From Bugula neritina (Eukaryota; Bryozoa; Gymnolaemata; Cheilostomatida; Bugulidae): a stretch of DNA of 64,000 nucleotides. Below the pieces are notes generated by a model. That model saw nothing but the letters and a program-made list of their open reading frames with translations, was not told the origin of the DNA and made no database searches. Below are positions 38,901 to 51,200 of the stretch, in pieces. Both the position numbers and the translations under genes were made by a program. Each line of letters starts with the position of its first letter. The stretch's first letter is position 1. Location of the stretch: the NCBI GenBank assembly GCA_964035545.1, contig CAXIUT010000126.1, positions 244,501-308,500 on the forward strand, read 5' to 3'.

Positions 38901-41385
38901 TGTTACAGTGTATTTCAGTATGTTGCAGTATCTTGCAGTACATTTCAGTATGTTTTATTATGTAGCAGTGTATTTCAGTATGTTGCAATATATTTCAGTA
39001 TGTTGCAGTATATTTCAGTGTGTTACTGTTTTTTCCAGTATGTTACAACACATTTCCGTATATTAAACTATATTTCAGCGAGTTACAGTATATTTCAATG
39101 TGTTGCAGTGTATTGCAATATGTTACAGCGTATTTCGGTATGTTGCAGTGTGTTGCAGTGTAATTCAGTATATTACATTGTATTTCAGTGTGTTGCAGTT
39201 CATTTCAATATGTAGCAGGGTATTTCAGTATAGTGCAGTGTATTTCAGTATGCTACAGCATATTTCAGTATGTTGCAGTATATTGCAATGTGTCGCAGTA
39301 TATTTCAGTATGTTGCAGTACGTTGCAGTATGTTTCAATATGTTACGGTGTATTTCAGTATGTTGCAGTATTTTTCAATGTGTTAAAGTGTATTTCAGTA
39401 GTTTACCATATATTTCGGTATGTTGCAGTATATTTCAATGTGTTGCAGTGTATTTCAATATGTTACAGCGTATTTCAGTATGGTGCAGTGTATTTCAGTA
39501 TGCAGCAGGGTATTTCAGTATGTTGCAGTGCATTTCGGTATGCTACAGCATATTTCAGTATGTTGCAGTATATTGCAATGTGTCGCAGTATATTTCAGTA
39601 TGTTGCTGTATATTTCAATGTGTTGCAGTATATTTCAGTATGTAGCAGTGTATTTCAGTATGTTGCAGTATATTTCAGTGAGTTGCAGTAAATTTCAGTG
39701 TGCTACAACATATTTCAGTGTGTTACAGTATATTGCAATGTGTCGCAGTATATTTCAGTATGTTGCAGTATTGTTCAATGTGTTACAGTATATTTCAGTA
39801 GTTTACCATACATTTCAGGACGTCGCAGTATATTTCAATGTGTTGCAGTGTATTTCAATATGTTACAGTGTATTTCAGTATGTTGTAGTATTTTGCGGCG
39901 TATTTCAGTATGTTGCAGTATCTTGCAGCATATTTCAGCATGTTGCAGTTATTTTCAATATGTTACAGTATGTTGCAGTATATTTCAATGTGTTGCAGTG
40001 TATTTCAATATGTTCTTGTGTTTTGCAGTGTATTTCAGTTTGTTACAGTGTATTTCAGTATGTTGCAGTATGTTGCAGTATGTTTCAATATGTTTCAGTG
40101 TATTTCAGCATGTTGCAGTATATTTCAGTGAGTTGCAGTGTATTTCAGTGTGCTACAGCATATTTCAGTATGTTACAGTATATTGCAATGTGTCGCAGTA
40201 TATTTCAGTATGTTGCAATATTTTTCAATGTGTTACAGTATATTTCATTAGTTTACCATATATTTCGGTGTGTTGCAGTATATTTCAATGTGTTGCAGTG
40301 TATTTCAATATGTTGTAGTATGTTGCAGTGTATTTCAGTATGTTACAGTGTATTTCAGTATGTTGCAGTATATTTCAGTATGTTACAGTGTATTTCAGTA
40401 TGTTGCAGTATATTTCAGTGTGTTACAGTGTATTTCAGTATGTTGTAGTATATTTCAGTGTGTTACAGTATATTTCAGTATGTTGCAGTATTTTTCAATG
40501 TGTTGCAGTGTATTTCAATATGTTACAGCGTATTTCAGTATGTTGCAGTGTATTTCAGTATGTAGCAGGGTATTTCAGTATGTTGCAGTGCATTTCAGTA
40601 TGCTACAGCATATTTCAGTATGTTGCAGTATATTACAATGTGTCGCAGTATATTTCAGTATGTTACTGTATATTTCAATGTGTTACAGTATATTTCAGTA
40701 GTTTACCATACATTTCGGTACGTTGCAGTATATTTCAATGTGTTGCAGTGTATTTCAGTATTTTGCAGTATTTTTCAATGTGTTACAGTGTATTTCGGTA
40801 TATTACCGTATATTTAAGTATGTCGCAGTATATTTCAGTATGTTGCCGTATGTTTCAGTGTGTTGCAGTATATTTCATTTAGTTGCAGTGTATTTCAATT
40901 TGTTCCAGTGTATGTCAGTATAATGCAGTATGTTGCAGTGTGTTTCAGTATGTTACAGTGTATTTCAGTATGTTGCAGTATCTTGCAGTACATTTCAGTA
41001 TGTTTTAGTATGTAGCAGTGTATTTCAGTATGTTGCAGTATATTTCAGTATGTTGCAGTATATTTCAGTGTGTTACTGTTTTTTCCAGTATGTTACAACA
41101 CATTTCCGTATATTAAACTATATTTCAGCGAGTTACAGTATATTTCAATGTGTTGCAGTGTATTGCAATATGTTACAGCGTATTTCGGTATGTTGCAGTG
41201 TGTTGCAGTGTAATTCAGTATATTACATTGTATTTCAGTGTGTTGCAGTTCATTTCAATATGTAGCAGGGTATTTCAGTATAGTGCAGTGTATTTCAGTA
41301 TGCCACAGCATATTTCAGTATGTTGCAGTATATTGCAATGTGTCGCAGTATATTTCAGTATGTTGCTGTATATTTCAATGTGTTG
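32970..41385 (+). repeat. Large higher-order block, copy 2 (about 8.4 kb)
   Basis: This is the partner of 22690-31085. It keeps the two monomers lost at 26,976. The 3' part overlaps the start of the 5,821-bp array, so this copy is the one whose descendants were amplified further downstream. Confidence 0.87.
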
Positions 41386-42263
41386 CAGTGTATATCAATA
41401 TGTTACAGTGTATTTGAGCATGTTGTAGTATTTTGCGGCGTATTTCAGTATGTTGCAGTATCTTGCAGTATATTTCAGCATGTTGCAGTTATTTTCAATG
41501 TGTTACAGTATGTTTCAGTATATTACCGTATATTTAGGTATGTTGCAATATATTTCAATGTGTTGCAGTGTATTTCAATATGTTCTAGTGTTTTGCAGTG
41601 TATTTCAGTTTGTTACAGTGTATTTCAGTATGTTGCAGTATGTTGCAGTATGTTTCCATATGTTACAGTGTATTTCAGCATGTTGCAGTATATTTCAGTG
41701 AGTTGCAGTGTATTTCAGTGTGCTACAGCATATTTCAGTATGTTACAGTATATTGCAATGTGTCGCAGTATATTTCAGTATGTTGCAGTATTTTTCAATG
41801 TGTTACAGTATATTTCATTAGTTTACCATATATTTCGGTGTGTTGCAGTATATTTCAATGTGTTGCAGTGTATTTCAATATGTTACAGTGTATTTCAGCA
41901 TGTTGTAGTTTTTTGCAGAATATTTCAGTGTGTTGCAGTGTACTTTAGTATTTTGCAGTATTTTTCAATGTGTTACAGTATATTTCGGTACATTACCGTA
42001 TATTTAAGTATGTCGCAGTATATTTCAGTATGTTGCCGTATGTTTCAGTGTGTTGCAGTATATTTCATTTAGTTGCAGTGTATTTCAATTTGTTCCAGTG
42101 TATGTCAGTATAATGCAGTATGTTGCAGTGTGTTTCAGTATGTTACAGTGTATTTCAGTATGTTGCAGTATCTTGCAGTACATTTCAGTATGTTTTAGTA
42201 TGTAGCAGTGTATTTCAGTATGTTGCAGTATATTTCAGTATGTTGCAGTATATTTCAGTGTGT
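36443..42263 (+). repeat. 5,821-bp higher-order unit 1
   Basis: The unit runs from one signature segment to its equivalent three signatures later, with internal spacings of 2581, 2050 and 1190. The next two units repeat the same order. The 1190-bp part (41074-42263) is a shortened copy of the start of the following unit (signature to signature, offset 1190). Confidence 0.9.
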
Positions 42264-42710
42264 TACTGTTTTTTCCAGTATGTTACAACACATTTCCGTA
42301 TATTAAACTATATTTCAGCGAGTTACAGTATATTTCAATGTGTTGCAGTGTATTGCAATATGTTACAGCGTATTTCGGTATGTTGCAGTGTGTTGCAGTG
42401 TAATTCAGTATATTACATTGTATTTCAGTGTGTTGCAGTTCATTTCAATATGTAGCAGGGTATTTCAGTATAGTGCAGTGTATTTCAGTATGCCACAGCA
42501 TATTTCAGTATGTTGCAGTATATTGCAATGTGTCGCAGTATATTTCAGTATGTTGCTGTATATTTCAATGTGTTGCAGTGTATATCAATATGTTACAGTG
42601 TATTTGAGCATGTTGTAGTATTTTGCGGCGTATTTCAGTATGTTGCAGTATCTTGCAGTATATTTCAGCATGTTGCAGTTATTTTCAATGTGTTACAGTA
42701 TGTTTCAGTA

Positions 42711-42713
42711 TGT
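42711..42713 (+). other. 48-bp deletion joint next to the insertion
   Basis: The sequence TTTCAGTAT is joined directly to GTATTTCAATATGTTC. In the sister units (for example 48661-48735) 48 bases separate these pieces. The joint shares a short GTAT-like overlap. The deletion is not a multiple of 10, so the register shifts by two. It is private to unit 2 and lies about 85 bp from the insertion. Confidence 0.87.
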
Positions 42714-42791
42714 ATTTCAATATGTTCTAGTGTTTTGCAGTGTATTTCAGTTTGTTACAGTGTATTTCAATATGTTGCAGTATGTTGCAGT

Positions 42792-42797
42792 ATGTTT
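42792..42797. repeat. Left target-site duplication, ATGTTT
   Basis: ATGTTT stands between satellite and insert, and again at 42977-42982 on the other side. The empty site in sister units has one ATGTTT. The last four bases (GTTT) also match the tail repeat, so the exact boundary is ambiguous by up to four bases. Confidence 0.75.
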
Positions 42798-42818
42798 GTT
42801 TGTTTGTTTGTTTGGTTT
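42798..42818 (-). repeat. GTTT/AAAC microsatellite tail of the retroposon
   Basis: Four GTTT repeats (a fifth overlaps the target duplication), then G and one more GTTT. On the element strand this is an AAAC-repeat 3' tail. Confidence 0.85.
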
Positions 42819-42821
42819 ATT
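42816..42821 (-). promoter_or_regulatory. AATAAA motif before the retroposon tail
   Basis: TTTATT on top is AATAAA on the element strand, directly before the AAAC tail. It may be a polyadenylation signal of the parent transcript or just the junction of the element end with its tail. Confidence 0.45.
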
Positions 42822-42976
42822 TCATCAAAGGTATTTAATAACACAAGGACATTAGAAAATGCCAAGGAGGCGATGATGAGGCCCATTGCGCTATAGCCTA
42901 GCTAGTCATGCGCGGGCCAACACGAGCTGACAGCGACTCTATCCAGAAAAATACAAAAAAATACAACTATTCTAAC

Positions 42977-42982
42977 ATGTTT
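42977..42982. repeat. Right target-site duplication, ATGTTT
   Basis: Second copy of the target duplication. It is followed by CCATATGTTACAG, which is the normal continuation of the satellite seen in the uninterrupted units at 37021 and 48800. Confidence 0.75.
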
Positions 42983-45900
42983 CCATATGTTACAGTGCAT
43001 TTCAGCATGTTGCAGTATATTTCAGTGAGTTGCAGTGTATTTCAGTGTGCTACAGCATATTTCAGTATGTTACAGTATATTGCAATGTGTCGCAGTATAT
43101 TTCAGTATGTTGCAGTATTTTTCAATGTGTTACAGTATATTTCATTAGTTTACCATATATTTCGGTGTGTTGCAGTATATTTCAATGTGTTGCAGTGTAT
43201 TTCAATATGTTACAGTGTATTTCAGCATGTTGTAGTTTTTTGCAGAATATTTTAGTGTGTTGCAGTGTACTTTAGTATTTTGCAGTATTTTTCAATGTGT
43301 TACAGTATATTTCGGTATATTACCGTATATTTAGGTATGTTTCAGTATATTTCAATCTGTTGCAGTGTATTTCAATATGTTGTAGTATGTTGCAGTGTAT
43401 TTCAGTATGTTACAGTGTATTTCAGTATGTTGCAGTATATTTCAGTATGTTACAGTGTATTTCAGTATGTTGCAGTATATTTCAGTGTGTTACAGTGTAT
43501 TTCAGTATGTTGTAGTATATTTCAGTGTGTTACAGTATATTTCAGTATGTTGCAGTATTTTTCAATGTGTTGCAGTGTATTTCAATATGTTACAGCGTAT
43601 TTCAGTATGTTGCAGTGTATTTCAGTATGTAGCAGGGTATTTCAGTATGTTGCAGTGCATTTCAGTATGCTACAGCATATTTCAGTATGTTGCAGTATAT
43701 TGCAATGTGTCGCAGTATATTTCAGTATGTTGCTGTATATTTCAATGTGTTACAGTATATTTCAGTAGTTTATCATACATTTCGGTACGTTGCAGTATAT
43801 TTCAATGTGTTGCAGTGTATTTCAATATGTTACAGTGTATTTCAGTATGTTGTAGTATTTTGCCGCGTATTTCAGTATGTTGCAGTATCTTGCAGTGTAT
43901 TTCAGTATGTTGCAGTATTTTTCAATGTGTTACCGTATATTTCAGTATATTACCATATATTTAGGTATTTTGCAGTATATTTCAATGTGTTGCAGTGTAT
44001 TTCAATATGTTCTAGTAATTTGTGGTGTATTTCAGTATGTTACAGTGTATTTCAGTATGTTGCAGTATGTTTCAATATGTTACAGTGTATTTCAGTATTT
44101 TGCAGTATATTTCAGTGAGTTGCAGTGTATTTCAGTGTGCTACAGCATATTTCAGTATGTTGCAGTATATTGCAATGTGTCGCAGTATGTTGCAGTATTT
44201 TTCAATGTGTTACAGTATATTTCAGTAGTTTACCATATATTTCGGTATGTTGCAGTATATTTCAATGTGTTGCAGTGTATATCAATATGTTACAGTGTAT
44301 TTGAGCATGTTGTAGTATTTTGCAGTGTATTTCAGTATGTTACAGTGTATTTCAGTATGTTGCAGTATGTTTCAATATGTTACAGTGTATTTCAGTATTT
44401 TGCAGTATATTTCAGTGAGTTGCAGTGTATTTCAGTGTGCTACAGCATATTTCAGTATGTTACAGTATATTGCAATGTGTCGCAGTGTATTTCAGTATGT
44501 TGCAGTATTTTTCAAGGTGTTACAGTATATTTCAGTAGTTTACCATATATTTCGGTATGTTGCAGTATATTTCAATGTGTTGCAGTGTATATCAATATGT
44601 TACAGTGTATTTGAGCATGTTGTAGTATTTTGCAGTGTATTTCAGTGTGTTGCAGTGTATTTCAGTATTTTGCAGTATTTTTTAAATGTGTTACAGTGTA
44701 TTTCGGTATATTACCGTATATTTAGGTATGTCGCAGTATATTTCAGTATGTTGCCGTATGTTTCAGTGTGTTGCAGTATATTTCATTTAGTTGCAGTGTA
44801 TTTCAATTTGTTCCAGTGTATGTCAGTATAATGCAGTATGTTGCAGTGTGTTTCAGTATGTTACAGTGTATTTCAGTATGTTGCAGTATCTTGCAGTACA
44901 TTTCAGTATGTTTTATTATGTAGCAGTGTATTTCAGTATGTTGCAATATATTTCAGTATGTTGCAGTATATTTCAGTGTGTTACTGTTTTTTCCAGTATG
45001 TTACAACACATTTCCGTATATTAAACTATATTTCAGCGAGTTACAGTATATTTCAATGTGTTGCAGTGTATTGCAATATGTTACAGCGTATTTCGGTATG
45101 TTGCAGTGTGTTGCAGTGTAATTCAGTATATTACATTGTATTTCAGTGTGTTGCAGTTCATTTCAATATGTAGCAGGGTATTTCAGTATAGTGCAGTGTA
45201 TTTCAGTATGCTACAGCATATTTCAGTATGTTGCAGTATATTGCAATGTGTCGCAGTATATTTCAGTATGTTGCAGTACGTTGCAGTATGTTTCAATATG
45301 TTACGGTGTATTTCAGTATGTTGCAGTATTTTTCAATGTGTTAAAGTGTATTTCAGTAGTTTACCATATATTTCGGTATGTTGCAGTATATTTCAATGTG
45401 TTGCAGTGTATTTCAATATGTTACAGCGTATTTCAGTATGGTGCAGTGTATTTCAGTATGCAGCAGGGTATTTCAGTATGTTGCAGTGCATTTCGGTATG
45501 CTACAGCATATTTCAGTATGTTGCAGTATATTGCAATGTGTCGCAGTATATTTCAGTATGTTGCTGTATATTTCAATGTGTTGCAGTATATTTCAGTATG
45601 TAGCAGTGTATTTCAGTATGTTGCAGTATATTTCAGTGAGTTGCAGTAAATTTCAGTGTGCTACAACATATTTCAGTGTGTTACAGTATATTGCAATGTG
45701 TCGCAGTATATTTCAGTATGTTGCAGTATTGTTCAATGTGTTACAGTATATTTCAGTAGTTTACCATACATTTCAGGACGTCGCAGTATATTTCAATGTG
45801 TTGCAGTGTATTTCAATATGTTACAGTGTATTTCAGTATGTTGTAGTATTTTGCGGCGTATTTCAGTATGTTGCAGTATCTTGCAGTATATTTCAGCATG

Positions 45901-48221
45901 TTGCAGTTATTTTCAATGTGTTACAGTATGTTGCAGTATATTTCAATGTGTTGCAGTGTATTTCAATATGTTCTTGTGTTTTGCAGTGTATTTCAGTTTG
46001 TTACAGTGTATTTCAGTATGTTGCAGTATGTTGCAGTATGTTTCAATATGTTTCAGTGTATTTCAGCATGTTGCAGTATATTTCAGTGAGTTGCAGTGTA
46101 TTTCAGTGTGCTACAGCATATTTCAGTATGTTACAGTATATTGCAATGTGTCGCAGTATATTTCAGTATGTTGCAATATTTTTCAATGTGTTACAGTATA
46201 TTTCATTAGTTTACCATATATTTCGGTGTGTTGCAGTATATTTCAATGTGTTGCAGTGTATTTCAATATGTTGTAGTATGTTGCAGTGTATTTCAGTATG
46301 TTACAGTGTATTTCAGTATGTTGCAGTATATTTCAGTATGTTACAGTGTATTTCAGTATGTTGCAGTATATTTCAGTGTGTTACAGTGTATTTCAGTATG
46401 TTGTAGTATATTTCAGTGTGTTACAGTATATTTCAGTATGTTGCAGTATTTTTCAATGTGTTGCAGTGTATTTCAATATGTTACAGCGTATTTCAGTATG
46501 TTGCAGTGTATTTCAGTATGTAGCAGGGTATTTCAGTATGTTGCAGTGCATTTCAGTATGCTACAGCATATTTCAGTATGTTGCAGTATATTACAATGTG
46601 TCGCAGTATATTTCAGTATGTTACTGTATATTTCAATGTGTTACAGTATATTTCAGTAGTTTACCATACATTTCGGTACGTTGCAGTATATTTCAATGTG
46701 TTGCAGTGTATTTCAGTATTTTGCAGTATTTTTCAATGTGTTACAGTGTATTTCGGTATATTACCGTATATTTAAGTATGTCGCAGTATATTTCAGTATG
46801 TTGCCGTATGTTTCAGTGTGTTGCAGTATATTTCATTTAGTTGCAGTGTATTTCAATTTGTTCCAGTGTATGTCAGTATAATGCAGTATGTTGCAGTGTG
46901 TTTCAGTATGTTACAGTGTATTTCAGTATGTTGCAGTATCTTGCAGTACATTTCAGTATGTTTTAGTATGTAGCAGTGTATTTCAGTATGTTGCAGTATA
47001 TTTCAGTATGTTGCAGTATATTTCAGTGTGTTACTGTTTTTTCCAGTATGTTACAACACATTTCCGTATATTAAACTATATTTCAGCGAGTTACAGTATA
47101 TTTCAATGTGTTGCAGTGTATTGCAATATGTTACAGCGTATTTCGGTATGTTGCAGTGTGTTGCAGTGTAATTCAGTATATTACATTGTATTTCAGTGTG
47201 TTGCAGTTCATTTCAATATGTAGCAGGGTATTTCAGTATAGTGCAGTGTATTTCAGTATGCCACAGCATATTTCAGTATGTTGCAGTATATTGCAATGTG
47301 TCGCAGTATATTTCAGTATGTTGCTGTATATTTCAATGTGTTGCAGTGTATATCAATATGTTACAGTGTATTTGAGCATGTTGTAGTATTTTGCGGCGTA
47401 TTTCAGTATGTTGCAGTATCTTGCAGTATATTTCAGCATGTTGCAGTTGTTTTCAATGTGTTACAGTATGTTTCAGTATATTACCGTATATTTAGGTATG
47501 TTGCAATATATTTCAATGTGTTGCAGTGTATTTCAATATGTTCTAGTGTTTTGCAGTGTATTTCAGTTTGTTACAGTGTATTTCAGTATGTTGCAGTTTG
47601 TTGCAGTATGTTTCCATATGTTACAGTGTATTTCAGCATGTTGCAGTATATTTCAGTGAGTTGCAGTGTATTTCAGTGTGCTACAGCATATTTCAGTATG
47701 TTACAGTATATTGCAATGTGTCGCAGTATATTTCAGTATGTTGCAGTATTTTTCAATGTGTTACAGTATATTTCATTAGTTTACCATATATTTCGGTGTG
47801 TTGCAGTATATTTCAATGTGTTGCAGTGTATTTCAATATGTTACAGTGTATTTCAGCATGTTGTAGTTTTTTGCAGAATATTTCAGTGTGTTGCAGTGTA
47901 CTTTAGTATTTTGCAGTATTTTTCAATGTGTTACAGTATATTTCGGTATATTACCGTATATTTAAGTATGTCGCAGTATATTTCAGTATGTTGCCGTATG
48001 TTTCAGTGTGTTGCAGTATATTTCATTTAGTTGCAGTGTATTTCAATTTGTTCCAGTGTATGTCAGTATAATGCAGTATGTTGCAGTGTGTTTCAGTATG
48101 TTACAGTGTATTTCAGTATGTTGCAGTATCTTGCAGTACATTTCAGTATGTTTTAGTATGTAGCAGTGTATTTCAGTATGTTGCAGTATATTTCAGTATG
48201 TTGCAGTATATTTCAGTGTGT

Positions 48222-51200
48222 TACTGTTTTTTCCAGTATGTTACAACACATTTCCGTATATTAAACTATATTTCAGCGAGTTACAGTATATTTCAATGTG
48301 TTGCAGTGTATTGCAATATGTTACAGCGTATTTCGGTATGTTGCAGTGTGTTGCAGTGTAATTCAGTATATTACATTGTATTTCAGTGTGTTGCAGTTCA
48401 TTTCAATATGTAGCAGGGTATTTCAGTATAGTGCAGTGTATTTCAGTATGCCACAGCATATTTCAGTATGTTGCAGTATATTGCAATGTGTCGCAGTATA
48501 TTTCAGTATGTTGCTGTATATTTCAATGTGTTGCAGTGTATATCAATATGTTACAGTGTATTTGAGCATGTTGTAGTATTTTGCGGCGTATTTCAGTATG
48601 TTGCAGTATCTTGCAGTATATTTCAGCATGTTGCAGTTATTTTCAATGTGTTACAGTATGTTTCAGTATATTACCGTATATTTAGGTATGTTGCAGTATA
48701 TTTCAATGTGTTGCAGTGTATTTCAATATGTTCTAGTGTTTTGCAGTGTATTTCAGTTTGTTACAGTGTATTTCAGTATGTTGCAGTATGTTGCAGTATG
48801 TTTCCATATGTTACAGTGTATTTCAGCATGTTGCAGTATATTTCAGTGAGTTGCAGTGTATTTCAGTGTGCTACAGCATATTTCAGTATGTTACAGTATA
48901 TTGCAATGTGTCGCAGTATATTTCAGTATGTTGCAGTATTTTTCAATGTGTTACAGTATATTTCATTAGTTTACCATATATTTCGGTGTGTTGCAGTATA
49001 TTTCAATGTGTTGCAGTGTATTTCAATATGTTACAGTGTATTTCAGCATGTTGTAGTTTTTTGCAGAATATTTTAGTGTGTTGCAGTGTACTTTAGTATT
49101 TTGCAGTATTTTTCAATGTGTTACAGTATATTTCGGTATATTACCGTATATTTAGGTATGTTTCAGTATATTTCAATCTGTTGCAGTGTATTTCAATATG
49201 TTGTAGTATGTTGCAGTGTATTTCAGTATGTTACAGTGTATTTCAGTATGTTGCAGTATATTTCAGTATGTTACAGTGTATTTCAGTATGTTGCAGTATA
49301 TTTCAGTGTGTTACAGTGTATTTCAGTATGTTGTAGTATATTTCAGTGTGTTACAGTATATTTCAGTATGTTGCAGTATTTTTCAATGTGTTGCAGTGTA
49401 TTTCAATATGTTACAGCGTATTTCAGTATGTTGCAGTGTATTTCAGTATGTAGCAGGGTATTTCAGTATGTTGCAGTGCATTTCAGTATGCTACAGCATA
49501 TTTCAGTATGTTGCAGTATATTGCAATGTGTCGCAGTATATTTCAGTATGTTGCTGTATATTTCAATGTGTTACAGTATATTTCAGTAGTTTATCATACA
49601 TTTCGGTACGTTGCAGTATATTTCAATGTGTTGCAGTGTATTTCAATATGTTACAGTGTATTTCAGTATGTTGTAGTATTTTGCCGCGTATTTCAGTATG
49701 TTGCAGTATGTTGCAGTGTATTTCAGTATGTTGCAGTATTTTTCAATGTGTTACCGTATATTTCAGTATATTACCATATATTTAGGTATTTTGCAGTATA
49801 TTTCAATGTGTTGCAGTGTATTTCAATATGTTCTAGTAATTTGTGGTGTATTTCAGTATGTTACAGTGTATTTCAGTATGTTGCAGTATGTTTCAATATG
49901 TTACAGTGTATTTCAGTATTTTGCAGTATATTTCAGTGAGTTGCAGTGTATTTCAGTGTGCTACAGCATATTTCAGTATGTTGCAGTATATTGCAATGTG
50001 TCGCAGTATGTTGCAGTATTTTTCAATGTGTTACAGTATATTTCAGTAGTTTACCATATATTTCGGTATGTTGCAGTATATTTCAATGTGTTGCAGTGTA
50101 TATCAATATGTTACAGTGTATTTGAGCATGTTGTAGTATTTTGCAGTGTATTTCAGTATGTTACAGTGTATTTCAGTATGTTGCAGTATGTTTCAATATG
50201 TTACAGTGTATTTCAGTATTTTGCAGTATATTTCAGTGAGTTGCAGTGTATTTCAGTGTGCTACAGCATATTTCAGTATGTTACAGTATATTGCAATGTG
50301 TCGCAGTGTATTTCAGTATGTTGCAGTATTTTTCAAGGTGTTACAGTATATTTCAGTAGTTTACCATATATTTCGGTATGTTGCAGTATATTTCAATGTG
50401 TTGCAGTGTATATCAATATGTTACAGTGTATTTGAGCATGTTGTAGTATTTTGCAGTGTATTTCAGTGTGTTGCAGTGTATTTCAGTATTTTGCAGTATT
50501 TTTTAAATGTGTTACAGTGTATTTCGGTATATTACCGTATATTTAGGTATGTCGCAGTATATTTCAGTATGTTGCCGTATGTTTCAGTGTGTTGCAGTAT
50601 ATTTCATTTAGTTGCAGTGTATTTCAATTTGTTCCAGTGTATGTCAGTATAATGCAGTATGTTGCAGTGTGTTTCAGTATGTTACAGTGTATTTCAGTAT
50701 GTTGCAGTATCTTGCAGTACATTTCAGTATGTTTTAGTATGTAGCAGTGTATTTCAGTATGTTGCAATATATTTCAGTATGTTGCAGTATATTTCAGTGT
50801 GTTACTGTTTTTTCCAGTATGTTACAACACATTTCCGTATATTAAACTATATTTCAGCGAGTTACAGTATATTTCAATGTGTTGCAGTGTATTGCAATAT
50901 GTTACAGCGTATTTCGGTATGTTGCAGTGTGTTGCAGTGTAATTCAGTATATTACATTGTATTTCAGTGTGTTGCAGTTCATTTCAATATGTAGCAGGGT
51001 ATTTCAGTATAGTGCAGTGTATTTCAGTATGCTACAGCATATTTCAGTATGTTGCAGTATATTGCAATGTGTCGCAGTATATTTCAGTATGTTGCAGTAC
51101 GTTGCAGTATGTTTCAATATGTTACGGTGTATTTCAGTATGTTGCAGTATTTTTCAATGTGTTAAAGTGTATTTCAGTAGTTTACCATATATTTCGGTAT

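Larger units (their letters stand above)
1..42797 (+). repeat. 10-bp/20-bp satellite array, T-rich strand on top
   Basis: The whole stretch is an uninterrupted tandem array of 10-bp monomers that alternate between a TTCARTRTGT form and a TRCAGTRTAT form (20-bp consensus TTCAGTATGTTGCAGTATAT). By the consensus it is about 30% GC and strongly T over A and G over C on the top strand. Variation is almost all substitution. The 10-bp register that starts at position 1 holds unbroken to about 17,860 and then shifts only at a few small indels (near 17,860, 19,250, 26,976, 28,420, 38,720 and 42,711). No unique DNA is embedded in it. It has no resemblance to a gene: the open frames on this strand follow from the repeat unit lacking stops. 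I see no CENP-B-box-like motif, tRNA or rRNA piece. The unit is not a satellite I can name. Confidence 0.97.
42798..42976 (-). mobile_element. Truncated non-LTR retroposon (LINE/SINE 3' end), minus strand
   Basis: 179 bp unrelated to the satellite and visibly richer in G and C. Read on the minus strand it begins with a T-rich stretch, has a mixed-sequence middle (for example GGCCCGCGCATGACTAGC) and ends in ATGAAATAAACC followed by a run of AAAC repeats. An AATAAA-containing end with a simple-repeat tail and a short target duplication is what target-primed reverse transcription of a 5'-truncated LINE, or of a SINE using LINE machinery, leaves. I see no tRNA-like A or B box and no convincing reverse-transcriptase reading frame, so a LINE 3' untranslated region is somewhat more likely than a full SINE. 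The family is not recognised. It is present in only one of the sister higher-order units. Confidence 0.7.
42264..48221 (+). repeat. 5,821-bp higher-order unit 2, carrying the insertion (5,958 bp)
   Basis: The spacings are 2718, 2050 and 1190. The first interval is 137 bp longer than in the other units. That is explained exactly by a 185-bp gain (179-bp insert plus 6-bp target duplication) and a 48-bp satellite deletion just upstream. The rest matches unit 1 at an offset of 5,958 and unit 3 at 5,821. Confidence 0.9.

Noticed and set aside
42510-42896. Open frame running from satellite into the inserted DNA, with a non-repeat C-terminus (ending MRPIAL).
   Set aside because: The C-terminal part is the antisense of the retroposon fragment. 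The reading is a chance fusion of a repeat frame with inserted DNA.
42798-42976. tRNA-derived SINE with RNA polymerase III promoter.
   Set aside because: I found no acceptable A box or B box on either strand of the 179 bp. It is kept only as a LINE/SINE 3' end of unknown family.
42908-43255. Open frame starting inside the insertion (MRGPTRADSD...) and running into satellite.
   Set aside because: Only the first 20 or so codons are non-repeat and they resemble nothing I know. It is the same kind of chance fusion.
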